A program made the translations under genes and the position numbers. 64,000 nt of DNA. Origin: Micropruina sp. (GTDB taxonomy: Bacteria > Actinomycetota > Actinomycetes > Propionibacteriales > Propionibacteriaceae). Positions 43,124 through 51,349 of the stretch are shown here, piece after piece. Location of the stretch: assembly GCA_016711205.1 (NCBI GenBank), contig JADJTM010000002.1, forward strand, positions 1,240,001-1,304,000. The letters run 5' to 3'. Below the pieces are notes generated by a model that searched no databases, was not told the DNA's origin, and saw only the letters and a program-made list of their open reading frames with translations. The first letter of the stretch is position 1. Each line of letters begins with the position of its first letter.

Positions 43124-43744
43124 CTATCGCAGGGCGCCCGGCGCTCCCCACAGGCTCGTCCAGGCCACGCCGAGCTCGAGCAGCATGGTGCGCAGCAGCG
43201 GCAGCGACAGCCCCACGACATTGTGGTGATCACCCTCGATGCCGGTGACGAACGGGCCGCCCAACCCGTCCACGGTGAAGGCACCCGCCACCCACAGCGG
43301 CTCACCGGTAGCGATGTAGGCGTCGATCTCGGCGTCGCTCAGGTCGGCGAAATGGACGATCGTGGCCGCCACCGCCTCTGTGGCGCGTGCACCGTCCGCA
43401 TCGAGCACGATCACCCGGTGGCCGGTGTGCAGGGTGCCCGAACGGCCGCGCATCGCCTGCCAACGCTGCCGGGCGGTGGCGATGTCGGGCGGCTTGCCCT
43501 GCGCCCGCCCCTCGACCTCGAGCAGCGAATCGCAGCCGATCACCACCGTCGGCTCGGGGCCGGCGACCAACGCGTCGGCCACCGCGGCGGCCTTCATGCG
43601 GGCCAGGGTGAGGGCCAGTGCGGACGGTGGGTCGACCTCGACCGCGGTCTCGTCCACACCGGAGATGATCGCCTCGGCGCTCACCCCGGCCCGGCGCAGA
43701 ACGTCGAGCCGGGCCGGGCTGGCCGAGGCGAGCACCACCCTCAT
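43124..43744 (-). CDS. maf: Maf-family nucleotide pyrophosphatase
   Basis: 206 residues from ATG 43744. MRVVLASASPARLDVLRRAG is the typical Maf N-terminus, with the SxxR substrate motif; then a VDETAVE block, IGCDSLLEVEGRAQGKP (catalytic aspartate and lysine), and ARQRWQAMRGRSGTLHTGHR. GEPLWVAGAFTVDGLGGPFV closes the active site. Maf proteins hydrolyse non-canonical nucleoside triphosphates and influence septum formation. The start overlaps the stop of the DUF937 gene (ATGA) and its end is 11 bases from ubiA, so DUF937-maf-ubiA form a compact operon. Confidence 0.95.
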   Translation of the reverse strand: MRVVLASASPARLDVLRRAGVSAEAIISGVDETAVEVDPPSALALTLARMKAAAVADALVAGPEPTVVIGCDSLLEVEGRAQGKPPDIATARQRWQAMRGRSGTLHTGHRVIVLDADGARATEAVAATIVHFADLSDAEIDAYIATGEPLWVAGAFTVDGLGGPFVTGIEGDHHNVVGLSLPLLRTMLLELGVAWTSLWGAPGALR

Positions 43745-44517
43745 CGACCGAACAAGCCGCCGAGAATGTCGCCGATGTCGGTGGACTGCTGCTGCTGGCG
43801 CGTCGATCCGGTGTCGCGCGGATCCTCCTGCGCCGTCGGCATGGTCACGTCGCCCTCGTTCTCGGGCTGGTTGAACTGCGGCTGGGACCACTGGCCGCTG
43901 TCGTGCTGCTCGGCGGGCGCCTGCTGCACGGGTGCCTCGGCCTGCGGGGCCTGCCCACCCAGGATCTGGCCCAGGATGTCGCCGAAGCCGCCGCCCGCGC
44001 CGCCGGACTGCGCGGCCGCCCCGCCGCCCAACAGGCCGCCGAGGATCGGGCCCAGCAGGTCACCCAGGCCGCCGGACGGAGCGCCGGCACTCTGCTGCTG
44101 TCGAGAGGCACTGCCGACGCTCAGCTTCTTGGCGATGAAGGCCATCACGATCGGGGCGAGGATCGGCAGCAGCTTGCCGATCAGACCGCCACCGACCCCG
44201 GCCGACCTGGCCTGCAGCACCTGCGCCTGGTCGGGCGAGTTGGCAAAGATGTGTTCCACGATCTTCTGGCCGTCGTCGGTGTTGACGTCCTGCAGGCTGA
44301 CCCCGCCCTCGAAGAACTGCGGATCGCTGTGCTGGGTCAGGGCTTGAGCCAGGTTCATCGAGCCTTGATCGTCGTTCTGCACGTTGGCCTGAAGGCCGCC
44401 GAACAACGCCGGTAGCGACGCCCGGACGGCCTGCTCTACTGAGGCTGGGTCGGTGCCCAGTTGTTCGGCCAACTGGTCGAGCGGAAGGTCCGCGAGAATT
44501 TCGTCGGCGGCACTCAT
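43741..44517 (-). CDS. DUF937 (YidB-like) protein
   Basis: 258 residues from ATG 44517, preceded by AAGGGG six bases upstream. The N-terminal 130 residues form the DUF937 region (SMNLAQALTQHSDPQFFEGG and VNTDDGQKIVEHIFANSPDQ). A glycine-rich middle with repeated LGDLLGPILGGLLGGG and FGDILGQILGG blocks follows, then a Gln/Pro/Glu-rich disordered tail ending in DIGDILGGLFGR, a third copy of the same block. The repeated GDxLGxxLGG sequence suggests self-association. Function unknown. Co-translated with maf; divergent from birA. Confidence 0.88.
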   Translation of the reverse strand: MSAADEILADLPLDQLAEQLGTDPASVEQAVRASLPALFGGLQANVQNDDQGSMNLAQALTQHSDPQFFEGGVSLQDVNTDDGQKIVEHIFANSPDQAQVLQARSAGVGGGLIGKLLPILAPIVMAFIAKKLSVGSASRQQQSAGAPSGGLGDLLGPILGGLLGGGAAAQSGGAGGGFGDILGQILGGQAPQAEAPVQQAPAEQHDSGQWSQPQFNQPENEGDVTMPTAQEDPRDTGSTRQQQQSTDIGDILGGLFGR

Positions 44518-44586
44518 GAAAAACCCCTTGTTCTGGTCGGCACACCCGGCCGATCGCCCCCATTGTGCCCCTGAACAGGCACGCGT

Positions 44587-44598
44587 GTAAGTGCTTAC
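44587..44598. promoter_or_regulatory. Small palindrome upstream of birA
   Basis: GTAAG and CTTAC around TG, in the region between the divergent DUF937 and birA starts, 25 bases before the birA ATG. A TTTAAGCT sequence just after it may be a -10 element. An operator is possible, but no known factor can be named. Confidence 0.3.
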
Positions 44599-44622
44599 GA
44601 GAACCCGTTTAAGCTGGCCACC

Positions 44623-45396
44623 ATGGCTGCCCAACCGCTCGTCGACGCAACCGTACTGAGCAGCGATCTGCTGGGTCCGGGGCGGCTGTTCTCCGCCGTG
44701 CGCAGCATCGCGTCCACCGGGTCGACCAACGCCGATCTGGCAGCGGCGGCCACGGCGGGAGCGGCGTCCGGTGCGGTGCTGGTGGCCGACCACCAAAGTG
44801 CTGGACGCGGTCGCTTCGATCGTCGCTGGGAGGCGCCGCCCGGGTCGTCCGTCGCCGTCTCGGTGTTGCTGCGTCCGGCCGAGGTGCCCCTGCAGCGCTG
44901 GCTGTGGCTGCCGCTGATCACCGGGGTGGCCGTGGCCGAGGGGCTGCGTTCCGCCGCCGGCGTCGACGCCACCGTCAAGTGGCCCAACGACGTGCTGATC
45001 GAGGGTCGCAAGGTCTGCGGCATTCTCTCCGAGCGGGTCGACGATGCCGCGGTCGTCGGCATGGGCATCAACACCACCCTCACCCACGAGCAGCTGCCGG
45101 TGCCGAGCGCCACCTCGTTGGCGCTGGAGGGTGCGCACTGCAGCACCACCGAGGTGGTTCTCGGTGTGTTGCGGGCCTTGGAGCAGGGTTACCGGCGCTG
45201 GGTCGAGGGCGACGACCTGCGCGTCTGGTTCGCCCAGCGTTGCAGCACGATCGGACGGCAGGTGCGCGTCCAGCAGTCCACGACGCTGAGCGTCGAGGGA
45301 CCGGCGCTCGGCGTCGACGAATGGGGCCGGCTGCTCGTCCGCACACCCGTCGGTCAGCGGGCGTTCGCCGCCGGCGACGTGCTGCACCTGCGCTGA
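44623..45396 (+). CDS. birA: Biotin--[acetyl-CoA-carboxylase] ligase
   Basis: 257 residues, monofunctional type: there is no N-terminal DNA-binding domain. Catalytic core: STGSTNADLAA near residue 30, DHQSAGRGRFDRRWEAPPGS (the GRGRxxRxW biotinyl-AMP loop) near residue 57, VKWPNDVLIEGRKVCGIL near residue 110 with the catalytic lysine, VVGMGINTT, and a small C-terminal SH3-like domain from about 205. It would load biotin onto the AccA lysine encoded about 10 kb to the left. In Mycobacterium birA lies directly beside accD; here the two are split by unrelated genes. Confidence 0.95.
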   Translation: MAAQPLVDATVLSSDLLGPGRLFSAVRSIASTGSTNADLAAAATAGAASGAVLVADHQSAGRGRFDRRWEAPPGSSVAVSVLLRPAEVPLQRWLWLPLITGVAVAEGLRSAAGVDATVKWPNDVLIEGRKVCGILSERVDDAAVVGMGINTTLTHEQLPVPSATSLALEGAHCSTTEVVLGVLRALEQGYRRWVEGDDLRVWFAQRCSTIGRQVRVQQSTTLSVEGPALGVDEWGRLLVRTPVGQRAFAAGDVLHLR

Positions 45397-45467
45397 CCAG
45401 ACGGGCTTGCGGAGCCTGGCACCAGTAAGGTGGCCGCACCGGTTTGAGATCAGGGAGTTGGTTGGCT

Positions 45468-46598
45468 GTGAGCGGCTTCTTCGCACTGCTGGATGACATC
45501 GTCGCCATGGCCAAGCTCGCTGCCTCGTCGCTGGACGACATCGGCGCCGCCGCCGGACGAGCCAGCGCCAAGGCCGCCGGCGTGGTGATCGACGACACCG
45601 CGGTGACGCCGCGCTACGTGCACGGCTTCAGCCCCGATCGCGAACTGCCGGTGATCAAGCGCATCGCCGTCGGGTCGCTGCGCAACAAGCTGCTGTTCAT
45701 TCTGCCGGCGGCGCTGCTGCTCAGTCAGTTCCTGCCGTGGCTGCTCACCCCGATCCTGATGATCGGCGGAACCTATCTGTGTTACGAGGGTGCCGAGAAG
45801 GTGTGGGAACGGTTCGGTGGGCACGCGCACGCCCACGCACCCACACCGGTGGTCGGCGGCCCGGACGAGAAGGCGATGGTCAGCGGGGCGATCCGCACCG
45901 ACTTCATCCTGTCCGCCGAGATCATCGTGATCGCTCTCAACGAGGTGGCCGACGAGCCCTTTCTGAGCCGCACTGCCACGCTGATCGTGGTCGCGTTGGC
46001 CATGACCCTGCTCGTCTACGGCGTGGTCGCGCTGATCGTCAAGATGGACGACGTGGGCCTGCACCTGGCCACGCAGCGCTCCGGCTGGCTGGCCGGCTTC
46101 GGCCGCGGGCTGGTCGCCGCGATGCCCAAGGTGCTCGCCACCCTGTCGAACGTCGGCATCGTGGCCATGCTGTGGGTCGGCGGCCACATTCTGCTGGTCG
46201 GGGTCAACGACCTGGGCTGGCATCCGCTCTACGACGTGGTGCACCACGCCGAGGAGGCCATCACGCACGCGGTGCCGGGTTTCATCGGCGAAACCCTCGC
46301 CTGGCTGGTGAACACGGCCGCCTCGGCGGTGATCGGCCTGATCGCCGGCGCAGTGGTGGTGGCGGTGCTGACGCTGATCCGTCGCTTCACCACCAAGCCG
46401 GGCGCAACAGCAGGCCACGGCGATGCGCACGACGCGCACGATGCGCACGATGCGGACGACGCCCACGATGCGAACGGCACGGACGCTTCCGCGGCGCAGG
46501 CCGCCGAAGCGGCTCCCTCCGAGCCGGACGTGACCCGGCCCGCGACGTCCGATGCGCCGGCGTCAGACTCGGACTCGCCGCCCCAGCCCCGCTCGTGA
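45468..46598 (+). CDS. DUF808 membrane protein with His/Asp-rich tail
   Basis: 376 residues from the GTG at 45468; the upstream ribosome site AGGGAG makes this the best choice, with in-frame alternatives up to 45444. VSGFFALLDDIVAMAKLAAS, then a SSLDDIGAAAGRASAKAAGV block and GFSPDRELPVIKRIAVGSLR are the DUF808 (YedI) hallmarks, followed by about eight membrane segments between residues 75 and 310. The C-terminus has a run of Ala-His-Asp repeats (GDAHDAHDAHDADDAHDAN) and an Ala/Ser/Pro tail. The repeat could bind metal ions. The family has no established function. Monocistronic by spacing. Confidence 0.9.
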   Translation: MSGFFALLDDIVAMAKLAASSLDDIGAAAGRASAKAAGVVIDDTAVTPRYVHGFSPDRELPVIKRIAVGSLRNKLLFILPAALLLSQFLPWLLTPILMIGGTYLCYEGAEKVWERFGGHAHAHAPTPVVGGPDEKAMVSGAIRTDFILSAEIIVIALNEVADEPFLSRTATLIVVALAMTLLVYGVVALIVKMDDVGLHLATQRSGWLAGFGRGLVAAMPKVLATLSNVGIVAMLWVGGHILLVGVNDLGWHPLYDVVHHAEEAITHAVPGFIGETLAWLVNTAASAVIGLIAGAVVVAVLTLIRRFTTKPGATAGHGDAHDAHDAHDADDAHDANGTDASAAQAAEAAPSEPDVTRPATSDAPASDSDSPPQPRS

Positions 46599-46656
46599 GC
46601 GCGGCCCGCGAGCCCACTCAACGCCAAGTCTCGGGCCTCGTGGGTAGCGTGGCGTC

Positions 46657-47196
46657 GTGAACCAGAACCAGAGCGGCCCGCGGGCCGTCGACGTGCTGAG
46701 CGAGGCGTTCGGCCGCATACCCGACCTGCTGCACGACGTGATCGACGACCTCGACGTCGGTTTGCTCACCACCCAACCCACGCTGACCGGCGGGCACCCG
46801 GGCAACTCGATCGGCTGGATCGTCTGGCACATCGGCCGCATGGAGGACGCCCAGATCGCCGCCATGGCAGGCGCCGCGGAAGTGCACGAAGCCGGTGGCT
46901 GGCAGCAGCGGCTGGGCACCCCGTACCCGCCCGCAACGCACGGCTACGGCATGAGTGCCGCCGACGTGGCGCGGTTCACTGTGCGCTCGGCGTCGGTGCT
47001 GACCGACTACTACGAGGCGGTGCATGCGCGCACCGTCGAAGTGCTGAACGCCCTCGACGATCGGGGCCTGGCAGCGGTGGTCGACGACCGCTGGACGCCG
47101 CCGGTGACCGCACTGGTTCGGCTCGTCAGCATCGCGGACGACGCGGCCCAGCACGCCGGGCAGGCCGCCTACGCGAAGGGACTGCTGACCGGTTGA
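46657..47196 (+). CDS. DinB-like (DUF664) protein
   Basis: 179 residues of the DinB/mycothiol-dependent four-helix fold. The metal histidine pattern is seen as GWIVWHIGRMEDAQ near residue 50 and ADDAAQHAGQAAYAKG near residue 160, with a third position perhaps in the HGYGMSAADV segment. Such proteins in actinobacteria are often metal-dependent, mycothiol-linked transferases or isomerases, but most have no known substrate. ATG 46657 is used. It stands alone between DUF808 and the convergent MFS gene. Confidence 0.85.
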   Translation: MNQNQSGPRAVDVLSEAFGRIPDLLHDVIDDLDVGLLTTQPTLTGGHPGNSIGWIVWHIGRMEDAQIAAMAGAAEVHEAGGWQQRLGTPYPPATHGYGMSAADVARFTVRSASVLTDYYEAVHARTVEVLNALDDRGLAAVVDDRWTPPVTALVRLVSIADDAAQHAGQAAYAKGLLTG

Positions 47197-47307
47197 TGTG
47201 CTGAGCCGGCCACCCTCGACGGACGCCGGGTACTCCCTCGCGCGGACCGGCTGCCAGCACACCCGTCCGGTGCCGCTCGCAACGGCGCCCACCGGTGGCT
47301 CCGCGGC

Positions 47308-48555
47308 TCAGCCGGGGGCCGACTCGGGTTCGTCGGCCGGGATGCGGCTGAGGGTGAGGGCGCGGCGCAGGCCGCGTCCGCCGAGCAGCGCGATCACCGC
47401 GGCCAGCGTGGCGAAGCCGGCCACCGTGACGAAACCGCCGTGGTAGCCGGCCAGGTCGATGACCTGGCCCGACGTGCTCGACCCGATCGCCACGCCGATG
47501 CCGATGCCGGTGCCCATCCACGACAGCCCCTCGGTGAGCCGGTCGCGGGTGACCAGGCGTCCGATCAGCGAGTTGCCGTTGATCAGGGTGGGGGCGACGG
47601 TCAGGCCGACCAGCAGGCCGACCAGGCACAGCAGCAGCACCGAGTCGGCGATCAGCAGGGCGAGGCAGGCGGCGAACATGGCCGCGACGCCCCACAGAAA
47701 GCGCGACACCAGCGGCGAGGCCCAGCCGCGCGAGCCGTAGTAGAAGCCGGCCAGGCCGGAGGCCAGCGAGAACAACGCCAGCACCACTCCGGACGAGGCG
47801 CGCACCCCCCATTGCGTCGCGGCCGCCACCACAGAGACGTCGATGGCGCCGAACACGCAGCCGATCAGCAGGTTGACCGCCACCACCGCGCCGACGCCGG
47901 GCATCAGCAGGACCAGCCGGCTGCGCAACGGCGGCTTCTCGGCGCCCTGGTAGCTGCGTGGCAGCACGGGCGGCTCGGTGCTGCGCTGCGAATACAGCAG
48001 GTGGGCGCCGAGCAGCGCGAGCACCACCGGCGCGATCAGCCCGGCCGCGGGATGCACCCCGGTCGACAAGGCGGTCGCGAGCACCGGGCCGATCACGAAC
48101 GTCAGCTCGTCCAGGGTGGATTCGAGGGCGTAGGCGGTGTGCAGCCGGTCAGGATCGTCGGTGGCGTGGTTCCAGCGGGCCCGCACCAGCGCGCCGGGGG
48201 CGCCGCCGGTGGCGCCGGAGACGATCGCCGGGGGGAACAGCGTCCAGGCGGGCAACTGCATAACGGCGAAGACCACCAGCAGCGCGAGCGCGCTGGCCGA
48301 CACGATCACGGCGGGGTACATCACGCGGCGCTGCCCGTAGCGGTCGACGAGGTTGGACAAGGTGGCGGTGCCCAGCGCCCAGGCCACCGCGTTGGACGCC
48401 GCCAGCGCCCCGGCCAGCCCGTAACTGCCGTACAGCGCCGACACCATCAGCACCATGCCGAGGCCCATCATGGCCCCGCCGGAGCGGGCCAGCAGCCCGG
48501 CCGCACTGAACTGCCAGGCACCGGGCAGGGTCAGGATCTCCCGGTAGGCACGCAC
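47308..48555 (-). CDS. MFS transporter
   Basis: 415 residues with twelve hydrophobic segments, a central basic loop (about residues 190-215, QRSTEPPVLPRSYQGAEKPP) and the MFS motif A-like loop NLVDRYGQRRVMYPA between segments two and three. The second half repeats the pattern (LFSLASGLAGFYYGSRG). Substrate unknown; the shape suits a drug or metabolite exporter. A GTG start directly precedes MRAYREILTLPG. It is transcribed alone; the upstream flank carries family B repeats. Confidence 0.9.
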   Translation of the reverse strand: MRAYREILTLPGAWQFSAAGLLARSGGAMMGLGMVLMVSALYGSYGLAGALAASNAVAWALGTATLSNLVDRYGQRRVMYPAVIVSASALALLVVFAVMQLPAWTLFPPAIVSGATGGAPGALVRARWNHATDDPDRLHTAYALESTLDELTFVIGPVLATALSTGVHPAAGLIAPVVLALLGAHLLYSQRSTEPPVLPRSYQGAEKPPLRSRLVLLMPGVGAVVAVNLLIGCVFGAIDVSVVAAATQWGVRASSGVVLALFSLASGLAGFYYGSRGWASPLVSRFLWGVAAMFAACLALLIADSVLLLCLVGLLVGLTVAPTLINGNSLIGRLVTRDRLTEGLSWMGTGIGIGVAIGSSTSGQVIDLAGYHGGFVTVAGFATLAAVIALLGGRGLRRALTLSRIPADEPESAPG

Positions 48556-48633
48556 CGGCCTATTCTGGCACGAGCGTGCGGAAACCGCCGAATCGGTTGG
48601 CCGGTGGAGTCGCCGGCGAGGGGGACGGTGCGC

Positions 48634-48716
48634 CGATCAGGAATGCGGAACCGTCCCCGATTTCTGCTCACCGGTACCGATCGGTAATGGGGGACGGTTC
48701 CGCATTCCTGCTCACC
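48634..48716. repeat. Pair of family B units, head to head
   Basis: An inverted core near 48647-48658 and a direct core near 48691-48702 flank GCTCACCGGTACCGATCGG. The outer arms (GATCAGGAATGC and GCATTCCTGCTCACC) pair only partly, so this copy is a decayed or recombined version of the 88-base palindromes at 11 and 24.8 kb. It lies between the MFS gene and the MDR oxidoreductase gene. Confidence 0.8.
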
Positions 48717-48765
48717 ACCCGAGCGCCCCAGCCCCGGACCAACGCGTCGTCGATTCGCTCCGGGC

Positions 48766-49737
48766 TCAGAGTTCGAGGGCGATCTTGCCTCGGACGCCGC
48801 CGGCCCGCATCATCCGCATGCCGTCCGCGGCCCGTTCGAGCGGCAGGGTGGCGTGCACGCGGGGACGGATCCGTCCGGACGCGACCAGCGCGGCGAGCTC
48901 GGCCAAGACCGGACCGGAGTCGGTGGACACCAGCCCGACCATCCGCTGCTTCGAGCCGATGGCGGCCAGCGGCGCGAAGATCGACCGCTGAAAGCCGCCC
49001 AGTACGGATCCGCCGCCTTCGCCGCCGACCACCACGATGGTGCCGTCGCTCGCGAGGTGTCGCCGTAACAAGCGCAGCTTCCGGCGGCCCCCGGTGTCGA
49101 GAATGATGTCGTAGCGCCCGTCCGCGTCCGCCGGACGGTCGGCGAAGCCGTAGTCCAGGGTGCGCACCGCGCCCAGGGAGCGTACGAAGTCGTCGGCCTC
49201 CGGCCGGCACACGCCGGTGACCACGGCGCCGGCATCGACGGCGAGCTGGACGATCAGGTGCCCGACCCCGCCGGCCGCCCCGATCACGAGCACCCGCCGG
49301 CCTTCGCGCACCCGACCCGCGCGCACCGCGTTCAGCGCTGTGCTGCCCGAGACCGGCAGGGCCGCCGCGGTGACCCAGTCGACGGCATCCGGCAGTACGG
49401 CGAGCAGCTCGGCTCGGGCGATCGCGTAGTCGGCGAAGGTGCCGTCGCCGCGTCCGAGCACACGATCGCCGATCGCGAAGCCCGCGACCCCGTCACCGAC
49501 CGCCTCGACGATGCCGGCCAGGTCGCCGCCGAGCACCGGCTGCTTGGGACGCGGCAGGCCGAACGCCGGACGGGCCAGCAGCGGCAGCCCGGCCATCACG
49601 TGCCAGACGTCCTGCCCGAAACTTGCCGCATGAACCCGCACCAGTACCTGGCCTGCACCGGGTACCGGCACCGGCAGCTCACGCAGCCGCAGCGCGTCCG
49701 CCGTGGGTGTGTACTCATCTCGCACGATCGCCCTCAT
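48766..49737 (-). CDS. Zinc-independent MDR oxidoreductase (quinone reductase-like)
   Basis: 323 residues from the ATG at 49737. Medium-chain dehydrogenase fold: LRLRELPVPVPGAGQVLVRV at the start, GGDLAGIVEAVGDGVAGFAI, then the cofactor loop VLVIGAAGGVGHLIVQLAVD near residue 150, which favours NADPH, and ILDTGG. The zinc-binding Cys/His residues of alcohol dehydrogenases are missing, as in quinone reductases. AGGAGC precedes the start. It overlaps the XRE regulator stop by four bases and is the last gene of a three-gene operon. Confidence 0.9.
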   Translation of the reverse strand: MRAIVRDEYTPTADALRLRELPVPVPGAGQVLVRVHAASFGQDVWHVMAGLPLLARPAFGLPRPKQPVLGGDLAGIVEAVGDGVAGFAIGDRVLGRGDGTFADYAIARAELLAVLPDAVDWVTAAALPVSGSTALNAVRAGRVREGRRVLVIGAAGGVGHLIVQLAVDAGAVVTGVCRPEADDFVRSLGAVRTLDYGFADRPADADGRYDIILDTGGRRKLRLLRRHLASDGTIVVVGGEGGGSVLGGFQRSIFAPLAAIGSKQRMVGLVSTDSGPVLAELAALVASGRIRPRVHATLPLERAADGMRMMRAGGVRGKIALEL

Positions 49738-49973
49738 GATTTGCTCCTGCCTGCATCGCTGTCGTCGTACTGGAACACGCTGTCGAGGGCCACTGCGAAC
49801 ACCCTCGCGATCTGAAAGGCCATCTCGAGCGAGGGCGAGTAGCGCCCCTGCTCGATGGCGATGATGGTCTGCCGGGTCACCCCGACCCGCTCGGCCAGCT
49901 CGGCCTGCGTGAGCTCGCCGTGGGCGAAGCGCAGTGCCCGGATGCTGTTGGTCACCCGCGTCGGCCTCACCAT
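49734..49973 (-). CDS. XRE-family HTH regulator
   Basis: 79 residues, almost entirely a Cro/CI-type helix-turn-helix: IRALRFAHGELTQAELAERV, then GVTRQTIIAIEQGRYSPSLE with the recognition helix at about 33-41, and a short tail FQYDDSDAGRSKS. It is the middle gene of an operon, overlapping the membrane-protein gene before it by seven bases and the oxidoreductase gene after it by four. It is the obvious candidate to bind the palindrome at 50419-50436 and repress its own operon. Confidence 0.93.
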   Translation of the reverse strand: MVRPTRVTNSIRALRFAHGELTQAELAERVGVTRQTIIAIEQGRYSPSLEMAFQIARVFAVALDSVFQYDDSDAGRSKS

Positions 49974-50395
49974 CCCGGCAATCCCCTCCGGTAGGCGATG
50001 AGCTTGGCGACCGGCGCGACGATGCCGCTGACCACGAACGCGAGGTAGAGGGCGTTCGCGATCCAGAAGTGCGGTGCCTCCACCATCGCCAGGACGAGTG
50101 CGCCGGTTGCCCCGATCGTGACGAAGGAGCTACCGACGGCTGAGCCCATGCGGTCGATGGCCCGGTCGCGCACGTCCGCGCTCTGCCGCTCGCTGCGCCA
50201 GACGATCTCGAGCAGACCGCGCAGCACGATGCCCGCGACGATGGCGCCGCCGATGGCCCACAGCATCGGCGCGACGTAGGGTGCATCGACCAGTGGGCCG
50301 CCGTCGGCCGCGCGGAGCAGCAGCCCCAGGTACACCGCGTAGCCGCCGATCGCAATCACCAGCAACAGCCAGGTGCCCTTCTCTTCGTAGGTCAT
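49967..50395 (-). CDS. Four-helix membrane protein of an XRE-linked operon
   Basis: 142 residues from ATG 50395. Four hydrophobic segments: LLLVIAIGGYAVYLGLLL, APMLWAIGGAIVAGIVLRG, FVTIGATGALVLAMVEA and ANALYLAFVVSGIVAPVA. The order small membrane protein, then short XRE regulator, is widespread in bacteria, but the function is unknown; stress or membrane sensing is guessed from context. It is the first gene after the promoter at 50442-50470. Confidence 0.85.
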   Translation of the reverse strand: MTYEEKGTWLLLVIAIGGYAVYLGLLLRAADGGPLVDAPYVAPMLWAIGGAIVAGIVLRGLLEIVWRSERQSADVRDRAIDRMGSAVGSSFVTIGATGALVLAMVEAPHFWIANALYLAFVVSGIVAPVAKLIAYRRGLPGW

Positions 50396-50418
50396 CGCTG
50401 GTCCTTCCCGCTCGTCAA

Positions 50419-50436
50419 TGTCAAAGATGTTTGACA
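50419..50436. promoter_or_regulatory. Candidate operator of the XRE regulator
   Basis: TGTCAAA-GATG-TTTGACA, a perfect palindrome with a four-base spacer, covering the expected start of transcription of the membrane protein-XRE-oxidoreductase operon. Binding here would block the promoter, the classical layout of autorepression. Confidence 0.7.
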
Positions 50437-50441
50437 CCACG

Positions 50442-50470
50442 AATGTAAAACAAACCAGACATAGTGTCAA
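50442..50470 (-). promoter_or_regulatory. Sigma-70-type promoter of the XRE operon
   Basis: On the minus strand TTGACA (50470-50465) and TACATT (50447-50442) are 17 bases apart. The region 50430-50480 is markedly AT-rich compared with the rest of the window, which also marks it as a promoter. Confidence 0.7.
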
Positions 50471-50632
50471 GACATTCAGACATGGACGAGGGTGCCCACC
50501 GCTCCGATGGGCCAGCCGGAGTGACCGTTCCGGCCCCTCGGCTTCGGTCAGCCCGGCGGCGGCGCACACCGTCCGGAGATGGACGAACTGCGCGGGCGTG
50601 CCGTCGGCCGGACCACCTCCCGGCACCGCCGA

Positions 50633-51277
50633 TCAGGCCAGGAAGCCGTAGAGCAGCGCGTTGAACTCGGCGGGGGCGTCCACCGGCACGCAGGCGCCGG
50701 CGCGTCCGATCAGCTCGAACCTTGCACCGGCGATCCCCCCGACCAGCTCGCGGCCGGCCGTGACTCCGGGCGGATTGCCCGAACCGCCCACGATCAGCGT
50801 GGGGGCGGTCACCTGCGGCGTCCACTGGCGCAGGTCGATGGCGGACGCGGCCTTCATCAGCGCCAGCATCCGGCCCCGGTCGAGGCCGGCCTCGGCGAGT
50901 TTGGCCGCCGGCATCGCCCGCACCGCCATGCGCTGCAGGCCGCCCGCCATCCGTCCGATCCGGGGCAGCACGTCGGTCAACACCAGGTGCGACACAGCGC
51001 CGGGCGATCGACCGGCCGCCGTCACCGCCACTGCAGCGCCGAGACCGGTGCCGACCAGCGCCACCTGATCGACGCCGAACCGGTTCAACTGGCCGAGAAC
51101 GGCATCCGCCGCGCGCGCCAGGTCGAAGTCGACCGCTGGACCCGGACGCAGCCCGTCCAGCCACGGCGCGACCGCCTTGGTGCCCGCGGGCAGTGCGGTC
51201 ACCTGCTCCTGCCAGAGCTGAGGGGTTTGGCCGAGGCCGTGCAGAAACACCAGCAGAGGGACGGGCATGGGCACCAT
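50633..51277 (-). CDS. Alpha/beta-hydrolase fold protein lacking the catalytic triad
   Basis: About 214 residues from ATG 51277 (a second ATG at 51268 is equally possible). The fold is evident: PLLVFLHGLGQTPQLWQEQV at the start (oxyanion loop HGLGQ), APWLDGLRPG, the nucleophile elbow VALVGTGLGAAVAV and the core strand APTLIVGG. Yet the elbow has Gly where the nucleophile Ser should be, the acid position reads GSGNPPG without Asp, and the final loop reads RAGACVPVDAP where family members have His. All three residues of the triad appear lost, so it may bind rather than hydrolyse a ligand. The flanking stretch 50480-50632 has no gene. Confidence 0.8.
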   Translation of the reverse strand: MVPMPVPLLVFLHGLGQTPQLWQEQVTALPAGTKAVAPWLDGLRPGPAVDFDLARAADAVLGQLNRFGVDQVALVGTGLGAAVAVTAAGRSPGAVSHLVLTDVLPRIGRMAGGLQRMAVRAMPAAKLAEAGLDRGRMLALMKAASAIDLRQWTPQVTAPTLIVGGSGNPPGVTAGRELVGGIAGARFELIGRAGACVPVDAPAEFNALLYGFLA

Positions 51278-51349
51278 CGAACCACGCGCAGGTGGGCCGC
51301 GCAGCACGGCGCGACCCGCCGCCGCTCCGGTACCGGGACGGCCGACATA

